The translations under genes and the position numbers were made by a program. 63,062 bases of DNA from Parasitella parasitica. Taxonomy: Eukaryota; Mucoromycota; Mucoromycetes; Mucorales; Mucoraceae. Location: NCBI GenBank assembly GCA_025201805.1, contig MU619310.1, positions 84,294 to 147,355 of the forward strand, given 5' to 3'. The notes beneath the pieces are model-generated. The model was given only the letters and a program-made list of their open reading frames with translations. It was not told the origin of the DNA and ran no database searches. Below are positions 45,850 to 57,662 of this stretch, piece by piece (positions within the stretch are counted from its first letter, which is position 1; every line of letters begins with the position of its first letter).

Positions 45850-46250
45850 CTCTGATTAATGGAATACTTTGGGATGTTCATTGGGAAACCCTATCATTGC
45901 AAAAACCTGAATATTGCGTGCAGAGTTCACATCTCGCTGCCATACACGTCCACAGTTTTTATAGACTAGGATGGAATGCAAGGTAGATGCTTTGCTGCTC
46001 CCAAATTTCAGGGTTCCAAGTTCTTTTCTCCTGCAACCGCTTTATCTTTGTATAACGATCATTGATATATTAGCAGTAGACGATCTTGCTTTTCGGCTTC
46101 GTGCAATAGCTTTTTAAAGGTCCTTGCCAAACCATGCGGGTGTCTACGAATTGTTTTTCTTCCAAAATTACCGTCGCTTAAGCATACGACAGGAATCACA
46201 TCTTCTGGGGTTAGCAGAAATTCAAGCTGCCTTCATCTATTTCTACGGTA
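45850..46250 (-). pseudogene. Fanzor/TnpB-like RNA-guided nuclease relic (C-terminal)
   Basis: Minus-strand fragments in order: VCLSDGNFGRKTIRRHPHGL (RuvC-II region), a broken stretch, SGCRRKELGTLKFGSSKAS (first half of the zinc ribbon), then LVYKNCGRVWQRDVNSARNI (second half plus the RuvC-III R-D-x-N-x-A-x-N motif). This order is characteristic of TnpB and its eukaryotic Fanzor relatives. At least one zinc Cys appears replaced (Y-K-N-C where C-x-x-C is expected), and a frameshift plus TAA/TGA stops separate the parts, so it is inactive. The N-terminal half was not recognised; open stretches up to about 46790 might belong to it. Confidence 0.55.
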
Positions 46251-47167
46251 ATATTAAAACCGTAAACATGCAAGAAGTGAAACTTATTTTTTTTTTTTTT
46301 TTACTAATGATTCAATTAATGTATCTGCAGGTGGTGTTTTTCTTCTTTTTCGCTTCCTGTTGAGCAGTTTAGGGTATTTAACCGTTGAACGTCAAGGTCA
46401 TGAAATGAGACAATTCTGTTCTATCGACCAAGTACATCCACAATTTACTGCTTGACCTTGTCAATGCTGATTGTTTTTTTATGGTAAAATTTATAATTCG
46501 AATAACATCAATTCCCTGATCCTTTTTAATGACATATCCTTGCATTGGTATAGTCCCAACTAGGTTATTTAGTATATTTATTTCGCCACAAAAGTAACCT
46601 CAGTAGTTTGACGAGCAAACACCGCTGCTGATAAACTCTTCGTTCTAGTATTATTAATGATGATACTTCATTCCATTTCTCTAAAGTCTTATCGACTAAA
46701 AGTTCAATAGTTTGACATAATTTTTCATCAATGGAGTCGCTGGTTTTGGCCATTTCGAAGCAATCTAGCTTAGGATACTGATAGCTCCTTTAAAAAAAAA
46801 TTAATCCCTTGATTTTGATATGTTTATACAAATTTCCGAAACATTTTGAAGAAGACAGCATTGTATATAAAGCATATAGAAGGTATTGAAAATCTCACCA
46901 ACATGGTTTGCCCCCAACCCTGCTTGTAGCACATGTATCAGCAGTTGATGAAAGTATATCAGTAAACCCGTAAAGTAGGCGGTTGGCATGGTAAATTTTT
47001 TTTTTTTCTTTTAATGAATCTTTTTGTAGGTCGAGACATTGTAATAATACCATGTAGAATTATATATAAAATAATATACATAATAACGAAACCGTTTCTC
47101 ATTTTCTGGAAAAGACAGTTAAAAAAAAAAAAAAAGGTTTATTCGTATGTTATTATACACGTCTTAT
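46251..47167. other. Intergenic, possible relic upstream part
   Basis: AT-rich with A/T runs (T17 near 46288, T run near 46997). A minus-strand basic segment (NRKRKRRKTPPADTL, about 46340) is protein-like and may derive from the same relic. Nothing else is supported. Confidence 0.4.
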
Positions 47168-49793
47168 TTATTCGTTGGATGAGGAAGATTTATCCGACTT
47201 GATGGACAATCTCATTTTCCTTGCTTTTTCCTTTAAATACTTGGTAAAAGCTAAATAGAAGCGTAAGATTTACAATTTAATAGAGATTGAATTGCTTTCA
47301 CTTACATCTGCGATAAAAGTTCGGCCTGGTTGCAGCCATGTACAGTGAATATGATCTTGTTTGTCCATCGTCTAAAGCGATATGCCTCAAAATAGGGTAA
47401 GCTGCAGCAGGGTTGATGACTGCATAATTCATGTATAGTACACCTGCCCATGGGCTATCGATAGTTGGCGCCACATTTGCTAGTTTTTGATCCCATTCTT
47501 GAGATACGAATTCAGGGGTACGTATGTAATCTGCCAAGATGGGCGTCATTGGAAGCTGTTGGATGCCATGAATATATTCCAGATATCTTCCGAAATACGT
47601 AGTCTATTGCTCAAAAATCAGTAAAATTCGAGATTGTTGGTCTTGTCGTATATACTTGCATAGTCTGCTTTTTGTTCGAAATAAATGCCAACAACCTTGT
47701 TCTTTACCATTTCTTTGGGTCTATTTTTATTGTCGTCCAGCATCCAAAAATACTCGTATGTGGTTCTCTTGGTAATGGCTAGTTGAAGGTTGGCCAGATC
47801 CTCCATCTCTTTATTTCTGGTAGCAAGACCCCATAGCTTTGAGCCCCAATAAAAGTTGACAGACTACATGTATGTCTAGCTGTTAGCCTCTATAATGCCA
47901 AATGAACAGCATCTCACCTCGGGTACAGACTCTTGATCTTTGCCATCCAGTGCTCCATCAACTTTGATACCACCAGCCCAACTGTGGCCTGCAAACCAAT
48001 CCCAATTTCTGAATTGAGCAAAATAGGTATCGTTTTCTACAGGATTATTAACATCACGAATCAGAGTTTCAGTCCAGGCTTTCAGTTCTTGAGTTCTCCA
48101 CGAGGGGTCCAGATGATGAATAATTGCAGCTAGGGAGATTGTATATTTAGCCATTACATGATATAACGATAGCTTAATGTCGTTGTTACCTGTTACTATA
48201 AAATATCCTTGGTGATAATGATGATCGTTATAGTATGAATGACCAAAAGACGCATCCTTGTTCCCAGTACCACCCATAGAAACGGGAAGACCATCACGAG
48301 AAACGATGCCTTTATAAACAGTATCATAGCGAAAGGGATCCTGCTGGCGATTCTCCAAATAGGGCACGAAAGCTCGCTTTAACTTGTCTAAAGCCGTTCG
48401 TGCTAATTCAGAATTGCGTAAGCCAGTTACATCTGGCTCGTTCAGAATTAGGGCTGTTAAGGCAACCTTTTGAAGCCCTTTACCAGAAAAGTAATTGTCG
48501 CCACGTTGTGTGTGCTCTGTGTAGTTACTTTCAACATCGGCCGCAAGTTGCTGTAAAATTTCGTTATGAGTAGAGCGTTCTGGCGAAGGTATTTGTGGAA
48601 ACCATTCTGTACGACTAAGATCCGACTCTTGGAGTGTCCATTGATCGCCAATAACAGCTTGCATGAGACCTTTGGAGCTGGATTGCAACCTAAGGTTTGT
48701 TTTCTTTACAGACTGCGATGCAAAACTCTTCAAGTGGTGAGGATACGCATAGGTGAGTAATGATTTAGATGTGTCACCTGTCTTGTGCCACTGTATGGTA
48801 TATTTTGTTCTAAAGATAACATTAGATCAAGTAGGTAGAAACATGGCATTACTTGCCCGTCTCTACTAGTATCAAGGCTTCCTCCAGTTGGCCAAACACC
48901 GTGATAAGCGTCAAGGATAGCCTCATCTTCTTCGGATGGCAGTTTTGCTATTTGGATCACACCATTGTATTTACTCGAGGCAACTAAATTATTCATATCT
49001 CGCTTGGTTAATGTAAGAGTGTCGTTCAAAGCGTAAATCAAGTAGGTGCTCGTGGGATTGTCATTGAAAGAGACTTTGAATTTCCTTCCCGTGTAAATAT
49101 CACCTTTGACTTGATCTGCATTCACATTGATGATGGCATGTTGTGTAAAAAATTGAGGGGTTAAATGGTGATACTCTGCAGTAATAAAAGATTGGCCCCT
49201 GACCAGAGGAAAATTGACATGCCCATCTCCACCACTTAAACGCAAATTAGCACTAAAAAGGCCCCAGTTGGTCACTAATGGTTCCGGTGTCTTTGTCCAT
49301 TCCTGAGCAGTAATACGCAAGTCTACGACGACACCATTGATAATATAGCCAGCAGGAGAAGCAGGAATGTTGTTCATAGCTGGATAAGATCCAATCACCT
49401 GGTATTTGTCAGTGGATATTTAAATAAACTCAGGATGATGTTACAATATACCTTGTCATGAGGTTGAGAGATCGATAAGCCTGGGTTGCCACCAAAATCA
49501 TCCAATAGTCTCAAGATGTAGGGATCGGGTGTAGTAGGCGCTAGATTATTGACACTTGGATAGAATAGATTACTGATCCAAGACGATGTAGGTACGACTG
49601 ATTTAAAGTTAGGGTCTGCATAAATTGGAGGAAATGGGTGTTCTATAGTTGGAAATGCAGGTGGTGGTGCTGGACTTGAAGCGTCGACTGGATAGAGCAA
49701 ATGCTTTGACTTTCTCATGGCGTCTACGAAATTATAACTATTTCCACACAACAAGATACTTGCCGTAAGCACAATGCTCACCGAAAGCTTCAT
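47168..49793 (-). CDS. GH81 endo-beta-1,3-glucanase (ENG1-like)
   Basis: Exons (transcript order) 49793-49452, 49398-48857, 48809-47918, 47863-47660, 47603-47306 and 47250-47168 give 786 aa. Secreted: residues 1-25 form a signal peptide. GH81 cuts beta-1,3-glucan, for example at cell separation or sporangium wall lysis. The beta-sandwich part (to about 290) is followed by the helical barrel with [16 protein letters not shown] and [13 protein letters not shown]...GKDQESVPE, which hold the acidic catalytic residues, then [13 protein letters not shown]. Frame continuity requires GC donors (GCAAGT) for intron 2 (48856-48810) and intron 4 (47659-47604). The last exon adds a basic/Ser tail instead of a known binding module. 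Confidence 0.92.
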
Positions 49794-50012
49794 TATTTTT
49801 GTGTTTTATCAAAGAAGAAAAAAACAAAGAGGAAAATATGCATCTAACAGGCATATTATATGCATTGCCGTATTTCAAGTTTGACTAAATAGAAAACGAA
49901 GGGATCTAGACAGCAGTTCAGTTACATACATATTTGAGCATTTTAATTGAAACCTCATTTCGTGAAGAATATGTGTATATCAAGTATTTACAATTGTAAT
50001 CTATATATATAA

Positions 50013-51363
50013 TTAGCCTTCCAGAGTGTCCTTTAATGAGACATTCGCCGATCCACGTTTTTTTGGTAATGGTGTGTTTTCTGAAGGTTTCCATCCAATC
50101 TGATTATACAATGTCAGTATATAGTATAAATGCGCAACAGGGTACATACAAGGTAGATGACAGAAAATGTAGCAGGAATCGACCCATCAGGGTTGCCGTG
50201 TAATTCTATTGAAGAGCCATTTTCATAAGCAGATGTACATTGCTAATTCTATAGTCGAGATTTACCTTTGTAGATCGATGCTGCTGCTAAAAGTGTGTCT
50301 CTTTTCAAAAATGGTCGTCTGCGCACATACATATAATAAACATTTGATATTTGAATAAATAAACAAATCAAACGAACCTCGTTAATACAGCATTGCTCTC
50401 CCCCATTGCTCGGAGATCCTGCATCAACTCAAATGCACTTGGATAATTGACTTGAACCTCATCTACATCTACAGTGGTTAATGTAAAGCCTGCACGAGTC
50501 AAAATGCGAGACATGTCACTTGAATCTAGACGGGGCATTCATTAGTTTGCACTTGATCGCTTGGAAAGAAAAACGACATACCAGCCATGGGCGATATGCG
50601 TGGTGAAATGCCACTCTCTCTTTCTACTTCAGCTAGCTGTAATGAAGTTCTCAATTCAAATAGTGTGTCGCCACCAAACATGGCACCAATAAAAACCCCA
50701 TCAGGCTTCAATGAGTTCTTGATTTGAATCAGCGTTCCAGGCAAATCATTGACCCAATTCAGTGATAAAGAGCTCACAACCGCATCTAATGAATTTTCTG
50801 CAAATGGCAAATTCTCTTCATCTACCACTCGTCTCTCAACATGAACTAGTAAAATGCGTTGAGCTTTTTTTTTTTTTTTTTGTGTGTGTGTGAAACTATG
50901 CATCTCATACCATCATACGGTACTTCGACATCACGGTTCAGTGATTTCTCTATCCAGAATTTTAATATCTCGTAGAAACAAGGCTCCTGTTCATTTTACC
51001 CGAAATGTCACACATGATTAGTTTTTTCATCATCTCTTTTGTGGCATGCTTGACAACATGTCCACATCCTGAACCCAAGTCCACTACTGTATCGAAATCT
51101 CGATTGATGTCCTACTCTTGAAAACCTTAATATTTGTGCTCAAAGCGAAAGATATCTTCATTTACCAATAATCTATCGGCTACACGAGCTGCTATTTCGT
51201 CTTTCAGATAGTCTACCGTACGACTCTCTTCTACGTTCATGGCAGCACGATCTTTTTGTAGCCTTTTTGCGTCACGATTAAACACATGGAAAGCCTGCGG
51301 TGTAGTAGCATAATAGCGCTGCGTATTCACTCGAATGGATTGCTGAATAATGGTCTTAAACAT
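50013..51363 (-). CDS. NDUFAF5: NDUFAF5-like complex I assembly methyltransferase
   Basis: Eight exons (transcript order) 51363-51166, 51111-51000, 50949-50911, 50845-50582, 50525-50378, 50318-50266, 50205-50150 and 50099-50013 give 318 aa. NDUFAF5 is a mitochondrial SAM-dependent enzyme that hydroxylates an Arg of NDUFS7 during complex I assembly. The presequence is [38 protein letters not shown] is the family opening, [10 protein letters not shown] the SAM site, and [20 protein letters not shown] with [17 protein letters not shown] the methyltransferase core. [13 protein letters not shown] is near the C-terminus. Exon 3 is only 39 nt. Presence implies the organism has respiratory complex I. 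Confidence 0.93.
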
Positions 51364-52155
51364 GATCAAAGTGTGTTGCGAAAATCCGGGGTGCTTGCTT
51401 TTAATAAATACAGCAGCTGCTTTCTAAATTTCGCTGCAATATTATAGAGTTGTCCGAAAATGAGGTCTATTCAGTGCAGGTTATCTGCCAACCCGCTTTA
51501 CTCGATGGGGCACCTGTTCGGATAATCAGGTGCCTTCTCACCAATGTATACTTTTCCAATGAGAATGGATTTTGAGGCGATATCAATAATTATATTCTTT
51601 ATGTGATCTTATAGCAAAAATTTGCAATCTTTAGATCAGATTTGAAACAACTAAATAAGAATACACTTTCTGAAGGGTCGTAGTGGGAATGCACCAGATG
51701 GCGACTACGGATTCCCGAGAAATAATATTGTGTGTTTCTAAGTATTAGACTAGATAAAAACAGTGTAAGTTTTTAAAAAAAAAACCGCAACAAAGTGTCA
51801 TGCTCTCAGTAATGTCTTTATGACGATGATATTTGCAGCACAGAAAGAGATGTTGATTTTTGTTCACCATTTAAAACCCTTTTTTTTTGGTTTTTTTTAT
51901 AGAATTATAAGATACTGACGCATTTGACGCATTAATTGATTGTTGTACAATGCTGTATATACACTGTTTCCATGATGTAGTTGACATTATACGCAAAGAT
52001 GGATTTACACATTTCCGACATGTTTTCAGGTGTTATATAACAAACGCATTGTGTGTCCTACAAACAAAAAGCAGTAAAGGAGAGCACAAGAACATAATAA
52101 CTGAGCAGTTCCGTTTTACCCTCTTTCTTCCTTCTTTCACTTTTTTTCTCAAACT
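51364..52155. other. Intergenic (NDUFAF5 / CYSTM promoters)
   Basis: AT-rich, no gene seen. It should hold the divergent promoters of the two flanking genes. Confidence 0.55.
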
Positions 52156-52549
52156 ATGTACCATCAAACATATAATCAGCAACCAGGAAGTAATCCAGGG
52201 CAGTACTATAGTGCCTCTCCGCCAGGACAATACTATAGTGCTCCTCCACCAGGACAATACTATAGTGCTCCTCCACCAGGACACTACTATCATCAAGCGT
52301 ATTTACATTCTTATCAAGATACTACATGAAACTAAATTACAACTATTACTATGTATATTGTAGGCTAGCACCATAGCCTATTGTTATTCAGCAAGAAAGG
52401 CCTAGACAGGATGATCATTCATGTTGCTGGGGATGGTAAGACGTACATTATCATCTTGATAAAGCTATTGCAGAAATCTAAATGCCATCTTTGATACTCT
52501 TAGTTTGATAGCTCTATGTATTTGCTGTGCTATCGATGAAATATGCTAG
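52156..52549 (+). CDS. Small CYSTM-type cysteine-rich tail-anchored protein
   Basis: Found by joining three short exons: 52156-52298, 52400-52435 and 52504-52549, for 74 aa. An alternative uses a GC donor at 52297 and an acceptor at 52376, giving 81 aa. The N-terminus is Gln/Pro/Tyr-rich with three PPGQYYSA-type repeats. The C-terminus reads DHSCCWGCLIALCICCAIDE and then IC, a typical CYSTM module: a short hydrophobic segment studded with Cys. CYSTM proteins are membrane-associated and often stress-linked in fungi and plants. The third exon encodes exactly the module end, with stop at 52547-52549. Exon 1/2 junction is uncertain; the module itself is clear. Confidence 0.75.
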
Positions 52550-53149
52550 AATAGATTCACTTTGTATGTTCTTATACAAATAAAGACATCTAAATGGACA
52601 AATCTATCATCACACCTGCGATATCAGTTGTTACCCTATACATGTCAAGACCTCCTCTACTCCTGTCCCTTAAAGATAGAACTATAATTCGTCGTTCCAT
52701 AGCAATATCCTTGTTTTAGACAAGAAATCCTTACAAAAAAACAGAATCAAGGTCATACTTTTACCCCGTATGCCTAAAAAACTGTTCAAATATCTACAGT
52801 TTGCCATGTAAGCAACCGATCAGAAAACAAACAAAACTGGTGACCACCGTGCTTCGCATGCATAAATCAGCTTTTATGTTATGATAACGCCCAGGCATCA
52901 GCGAACAGTACGCAAATAGTACCATGCATCATATGATGAAGGAAAATATGATAATGTGTTTCAAGATGCCTTCAAGTAAAGAATGCCATCACTGGGTTAA
53001 TTTGTTGTAGGACAACTACCGTGAATCTTAAACCCCCTCTTTTTCCTTTTTTTTTTCATTATTTCTTTCTCTTACTTCTCCTTATTTCATTTATTTTGTC
53101 CGAGCTTCATAGGCCAGAAAGTATTCTTTTTCTTCCATAACTTTATACC
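52550..53149. other. Intergenic (CYSTM / VTS1)
   Basis: AT-rich 3' and 5' flanks with a pyrimidine-rich stretch just before the VTS1 ATG. No gene seen. Confidence 0.55.
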
Positions 53150-55558
53150 ATGTCTTCTTTTCAAAGAAGATTCTCATCTCTATTGAGTCCTGGCGATTCA
53201 CAACCTACACAGCCGCCAAAATCTGCTTCTTCGACATCAAATAATTTATCTCCAGACATGACTTTATTCAGCTCTTCAAGCAATGGTAGTAATTTGCAAC
53301 TCTCACCTACGGATCATCACCATCAAAGACCTGTTTCCGAAATTTTAAAACCTGAGAATTTCATTTCTCCTGAAAGTAAGGCTGTCATTTTAAATTGTAG
53401 GTCCATGTCTTGATCCTCTGATTCACTATAGCTAAAGTGCTTGATGAATGGTTTGAAGATCTACAGCAATATGAAAGCAGTCTTGAATCAATGGCTACAG
53501 CTAGCTTGGATCCCAATTACAAAGAAGAAATACAGCATGTTGATCAATGGTTTCGGTACCTAAATGAAGCGGAGCGCACTGCAACAATTTATACTCTTCT
53601 TCAACATTCAACTCAGATTCAGATAAGATTTTTCATTGCTGTCTTGCAACAAATGGATAAAAAAGACCCAGTAGGTGCTTTATTATCACCGGCTCATCCG
53701 GAAAAAGGTAAGCAGCATTGAATATCAAGCATATACTTTTCTGAACAAGAAAAAAAAAAAAGTTGATATGCAGGCACAACTAACAGGAGCAATGAAGAAG
53801 GCTGAATTAGAAGCCAGTCAGATGCTGCTCTCTGTATTACCATATCAAACAGGCCAAGTCATTGCTAGAACGAATGGAAATGCTATAAGGCGACATCAGA
53901 TTGATAGGCATTCGTTTGCCCTGGGCGATACGCAGGAATATGACCGCCTCTTCCCAAGAACCCCAGGAGATTATTCAAGAAATCCTAATGGAAATTTTTT
54001 GACGGAAAGTAACAATATGCAACAGCAAAGAGGAATTTTCGACCAGCCTATACAAAGCACTAGACCAAAATCAGTCATTGAGGGGAGCACTGATCTTTCT
54101 TCTATCTTTCATAATGACTGGCTTTATGGGGGTTTTGGTCAGCATCAACATCAACATCATCAACAACAGCAACAACAACAGCAGCAGCAGCAGAGACAGA
54201 TTCCGGTAGGCTCTAATAGACCAAAATCAGCTGATATTACAAACTGGTCATTTGGAATCACTTCCTCAGTTAGTTCGAAAAGTATGCGTGATAACATCAA
54301 AGATCCATTGGTGTCGCCTTGGTCAGGAATTTCTCCTACTGTAGCCACATTTGGTGAAAAGCAGCAATTGCAGCAACACCAACAGAATACGACGGCATCA
54401 GAAATGGATCAGCTATCTATGATGACTAATAATTGGAACTTGGGTAGTGGTATCAATGCTATTAAGGCTAACAAGAGATCTTCTGTCATCTTAAGTGATG
54501 ATGCCAGCGGATTTCGACGACGCACAACAGCAATGAACAGAACTAGTATTCCTGGGACATTACCTGAGATAGTAGATGAGCATTTTTCAAAGCATCACAC
54601 ACCGCCTATGACACCTGTGCCTAATAATACAAATAACCCCCCTACCAATATTGTTTTATCTTTATATGATGAATCTGCTACTACTCCCTCGACCTCTACT
54701 CATTTATTTGGAAACGGTGAAATTGGCAAGAATGGTAGCAGTCCAGAGACTTACTATAAACTACAACAGCAACATGAATCCCCTGCATTATCCCAATCTA
54801 ATTCTGTGAGCTCATTCAATCGTGTGGCCCCCGTACCTAAACATTCTAGTTTTGGTCAGTTTTTGAATCCAAATGATCGTGTAGTTACCAATGATTCCAC
54901 AGAGACTGGATACTACAGTGATCATAGTGACACTTCAAATAGAAGCAATGGATCTAAATCAAGCTACAACAAGAGAAAGAGCGCACATTATGCAGGAAAT
55001 AATGTTGTTTATGGAGGATATTACAACACCCCTGTATTGAGAAATGCCACAAACTTTGCTTCCAATATCAGTAGCAATGGTATTAACGGCAATGTAAAGG
55101 ACAAGAAGAGTTTAGACGTCGTTGATATAAGTCTATTGGAAGGTACGTCAGTATATGTGCATGTCAAGGTTCTGCGAACCAAAATCATCCGGTAGATATT
55201 CCTGCTTGGCTCAGAAGTCTTCGTTTGCATAAATATAATCCTATTTTCGAACCCATGAAATGGCGGGAAATGTTGAAAATGGATGATGAAGCTCTTTTGA
55301 ATAGAGGTGTTGCGGCCTTAGGCGCAAGACGCAAGTTGTTGAAGGTTTTCGATCAAGTTAAAGCCCATTGTGATACACATGTAAGTCGCTGGTATAGAGT
55401 TATGCAGTAGCATCAATACTTATGTGTTGCCCTTTCGTGATAGAACATTTCATATTAAAATTTATTCATTATTTTTTTGATTTATTATCCTTCTTAATCA
55501 GCTTGTACGAATCTCCTCATTGAATCTGCATATAATAACATTCTACAAAATACGATGA
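53150..55558 (+). CDS. VTS1: VTS1/Smaug-like SAM-domain RNA-binding protein
   Basis: Exons 53150-53375, 53432-53707, 53763-55142, 55196-55380 and probably 55502-55558 give about 707 aa. Vts1 binds Smaug-recognition hairpins in mRNA through its SAM domain and recruits deadenylation. The conserved N-terminal block is [20 protein letters not shown] through [20 protein letters not shown]. The long middle is Gln/Asn/Ser-rich with a CAG/CAA-coded Gln tract (about 54150-54195). The SAM domain reads [19 protein letters not shown]...[18 protein letters not shown] and includes the basic ALGARRK face that contacts RNA. The acceptor of exon 3 (after A-rich sequence) and the last exon (LVRISSLNL...) are the weaker calls. 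Confidence 0.88.
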
Positions 55559-55634
55559 TTTTTGGTACTACAAGCGATAAAGATGTACCATAGACGGTTG
55601 AAAAAAACCTCCCCAACAGATAGATGTAACTCCT

Positions 55635-57468
55635 TTATCTAGGGGAAATACCGAAATCCAACACTTGAAAGGATGTCTTTTCTTGGCTACGTAAAAATAA
55701 AAGAAATAAAAAAAAATGAATATTATAGAAAGAGGAAATCAAACAAAAAAGAAACTTACTTGTGGATGGCCACAATGCATTTACTTTTGTTAAAGGTGAC
55801 CCACCACACGCCTTTAACATCGCTTACTAAATCGTAAAGATACCTGCCAGTCTTGATGTCCCACATTTTCAATCCACCTTCGGAACCTGATATCACCTTT
55901 TCATCGTCGTGCTTGAAGCAAGTAATGGCACCTTCGTGTCCATGTTTGCCAGCCAACACATGTTCGCAAACCCCAGTTTCGGGATTCCAAATGCGCAAGG
56001 TCTTGTCAGCAGCAGCACTTACTAAATGTTGACGGTTCAGTCCCAGTAAACCAACAAGAATGGAATGGCCATCTAATTTGTGTAAACATTCACCAGTGAC
56101 TAGATCCCAGATATAGATGGTGCTGTCCATACTGCCACTCATGCACTGCTGTCTCCACGGGTCGATGACTACGGAATACACATTGCTGGTATGTCCTTCC
56201 ATGCGGTGGATCATTCGCCCTGTTTCCAAATTCCAAACAGCAACTGTATTATCATAACTTCCGCTAACCAGCGTATTTCCATGAGCAGCAATTGAGCGAA
56301 CTGAATTGGTGTGCCCAACAAACAAAAATTTGAACCATGGATTAGTTCCCTCTCCTAAATATTGTGCAGCTTCTGTTTCAACATCTGGTAAATTCCAAAC
56401 GCGGATAGAAAAGTCTCGAGAGCCCGTTACAATAAGTGGCTGACTTGGCTCTAATTTACCATTTGTCATTACTGGCATGACGATTAATAGGCACCGAACA
56501 GTTGAGGTGTGCCCCTTGAAGATATGTGTACATTTACGTTCACGCATGTTCCAGACACGCACTGTACGGTCTATGGAGCCACTCACCAATGTGTTATCTA
56601 CATACTGTAATGCCCACACTCCTCCTCCATGACCATCCAACTGATACATCTGAGAAGGATCATTTGTATTATAGACGTTAATCATAGCATCTGTAGCACC
56701 ACTGACGATTTTATCTTCGTCAAACTGCAGACAGGTTACAATGTTGTCAGTGTGTCCTTGAAATTCTGTGCGTTTAAAACGCCCTTTTTTCCAGTTCAGT
56801 TGTAATGTGTATTGATACTTGTAATGATCTTTAAACGCCTTTGTAGTGTGAGTTGAAGGTAATTCGAATCCACTTTTTTCTAGCAGACGTTGCCATGTAT
56901 TTTTATCCCCGTCAATGATATGCTGCCATATTTTACTAACACTTGAGGCTGTGCATAAAGATTGAACATCCAAATAGCTAATCACTTGGAGTTTTAATTC
57001 GTATGGTAAAGAAGCCAAGAAATCCCTTTTAAGTACGGGCATGATAAGGGAATTTAGCAGTTGCAGCGTATTGATATTTGAACGCTTTAACAGGTGAAAT
57101 AGAGTGGTAGACTGAGCGTGGGGTGATAAGGATTCAAATTCCTTCGCTAGTTGAGGCATATTTTGAATAGCTTCCAATACTTTTGGGATAGCTGAAGGGG
57201 AGGGGATAGACGTTTGACAGTATGTAACTTGCTGTTGCTGCGAGCTGCAGTGGTTTATGCTTTCGTATAAATCCTTTGAAAGTTGTTAGTATAATTAACC
57301 TATCCTTTGATTTATAACATTCACCAGAGAAAGACGAGGCGGTATGCTTGCGTTTATTAATGGGTATTGGTGATTTTTAGGTGATGAATAAGAAGAATTG
57401 TTTTCATTTGGATCAATAGTTATTTGTACAATAGAAGTGGATGGTTTCCTTTGTTGGTTTTCTGGCAT
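55635..57468 (-). CDS. CDC4: F-box/WD40 protein CDC4 (FBXW7-like)
   Basis: Exons (transcript order) 57468-57325, 57273-55760 and 55686-55635 give 569 aa. Cdc4 is the substrate receptor of an SCF ubiquitin ligase that targets phosphodegron proteins such as cell-cycle inhibitors. Residues 1-90 are Ser/Gln-rich. An F-box follows (LPYELKLQVISYLDVQSLCTA), then about seven to eight WD40 blades, each with GH...WD/WN pairs (for example TLVSGSIDRTVRVWNM, IVTGSRDFSIRVWNL, CMSGSMDSTIYIWDL). The last short exon encodes NQEKTSFQVLDFGISPR. Arg residues expected for phosphodegron binding lie in the blade strands (RTVRVW, SIRVW). Confidence 0.92.
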
Positions 57469-57662
57469 CTTATGGTATTTACAATAGTTATTTTCTGTTT
57501 GTTGAAAAAGAAGAAAGAAAAAACGCTTTAAAAATTTACCCTTTTTTATTTTTTAATGAAAAATTATGTCTCTGCTTTTTTTTGGCGATGGGGAATATCG
57601 TCGGTAACCTTCTCTTTCTTTGACGATATCTAGGGTTTACGTCTTTAGTTACTATCCATAGT

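Noticed and set aside
53708-53762. A-rich stretch as VTS1 coding sequence
   Set aside because: Frames only join SAM-protein sequence if this stretch is an intron.
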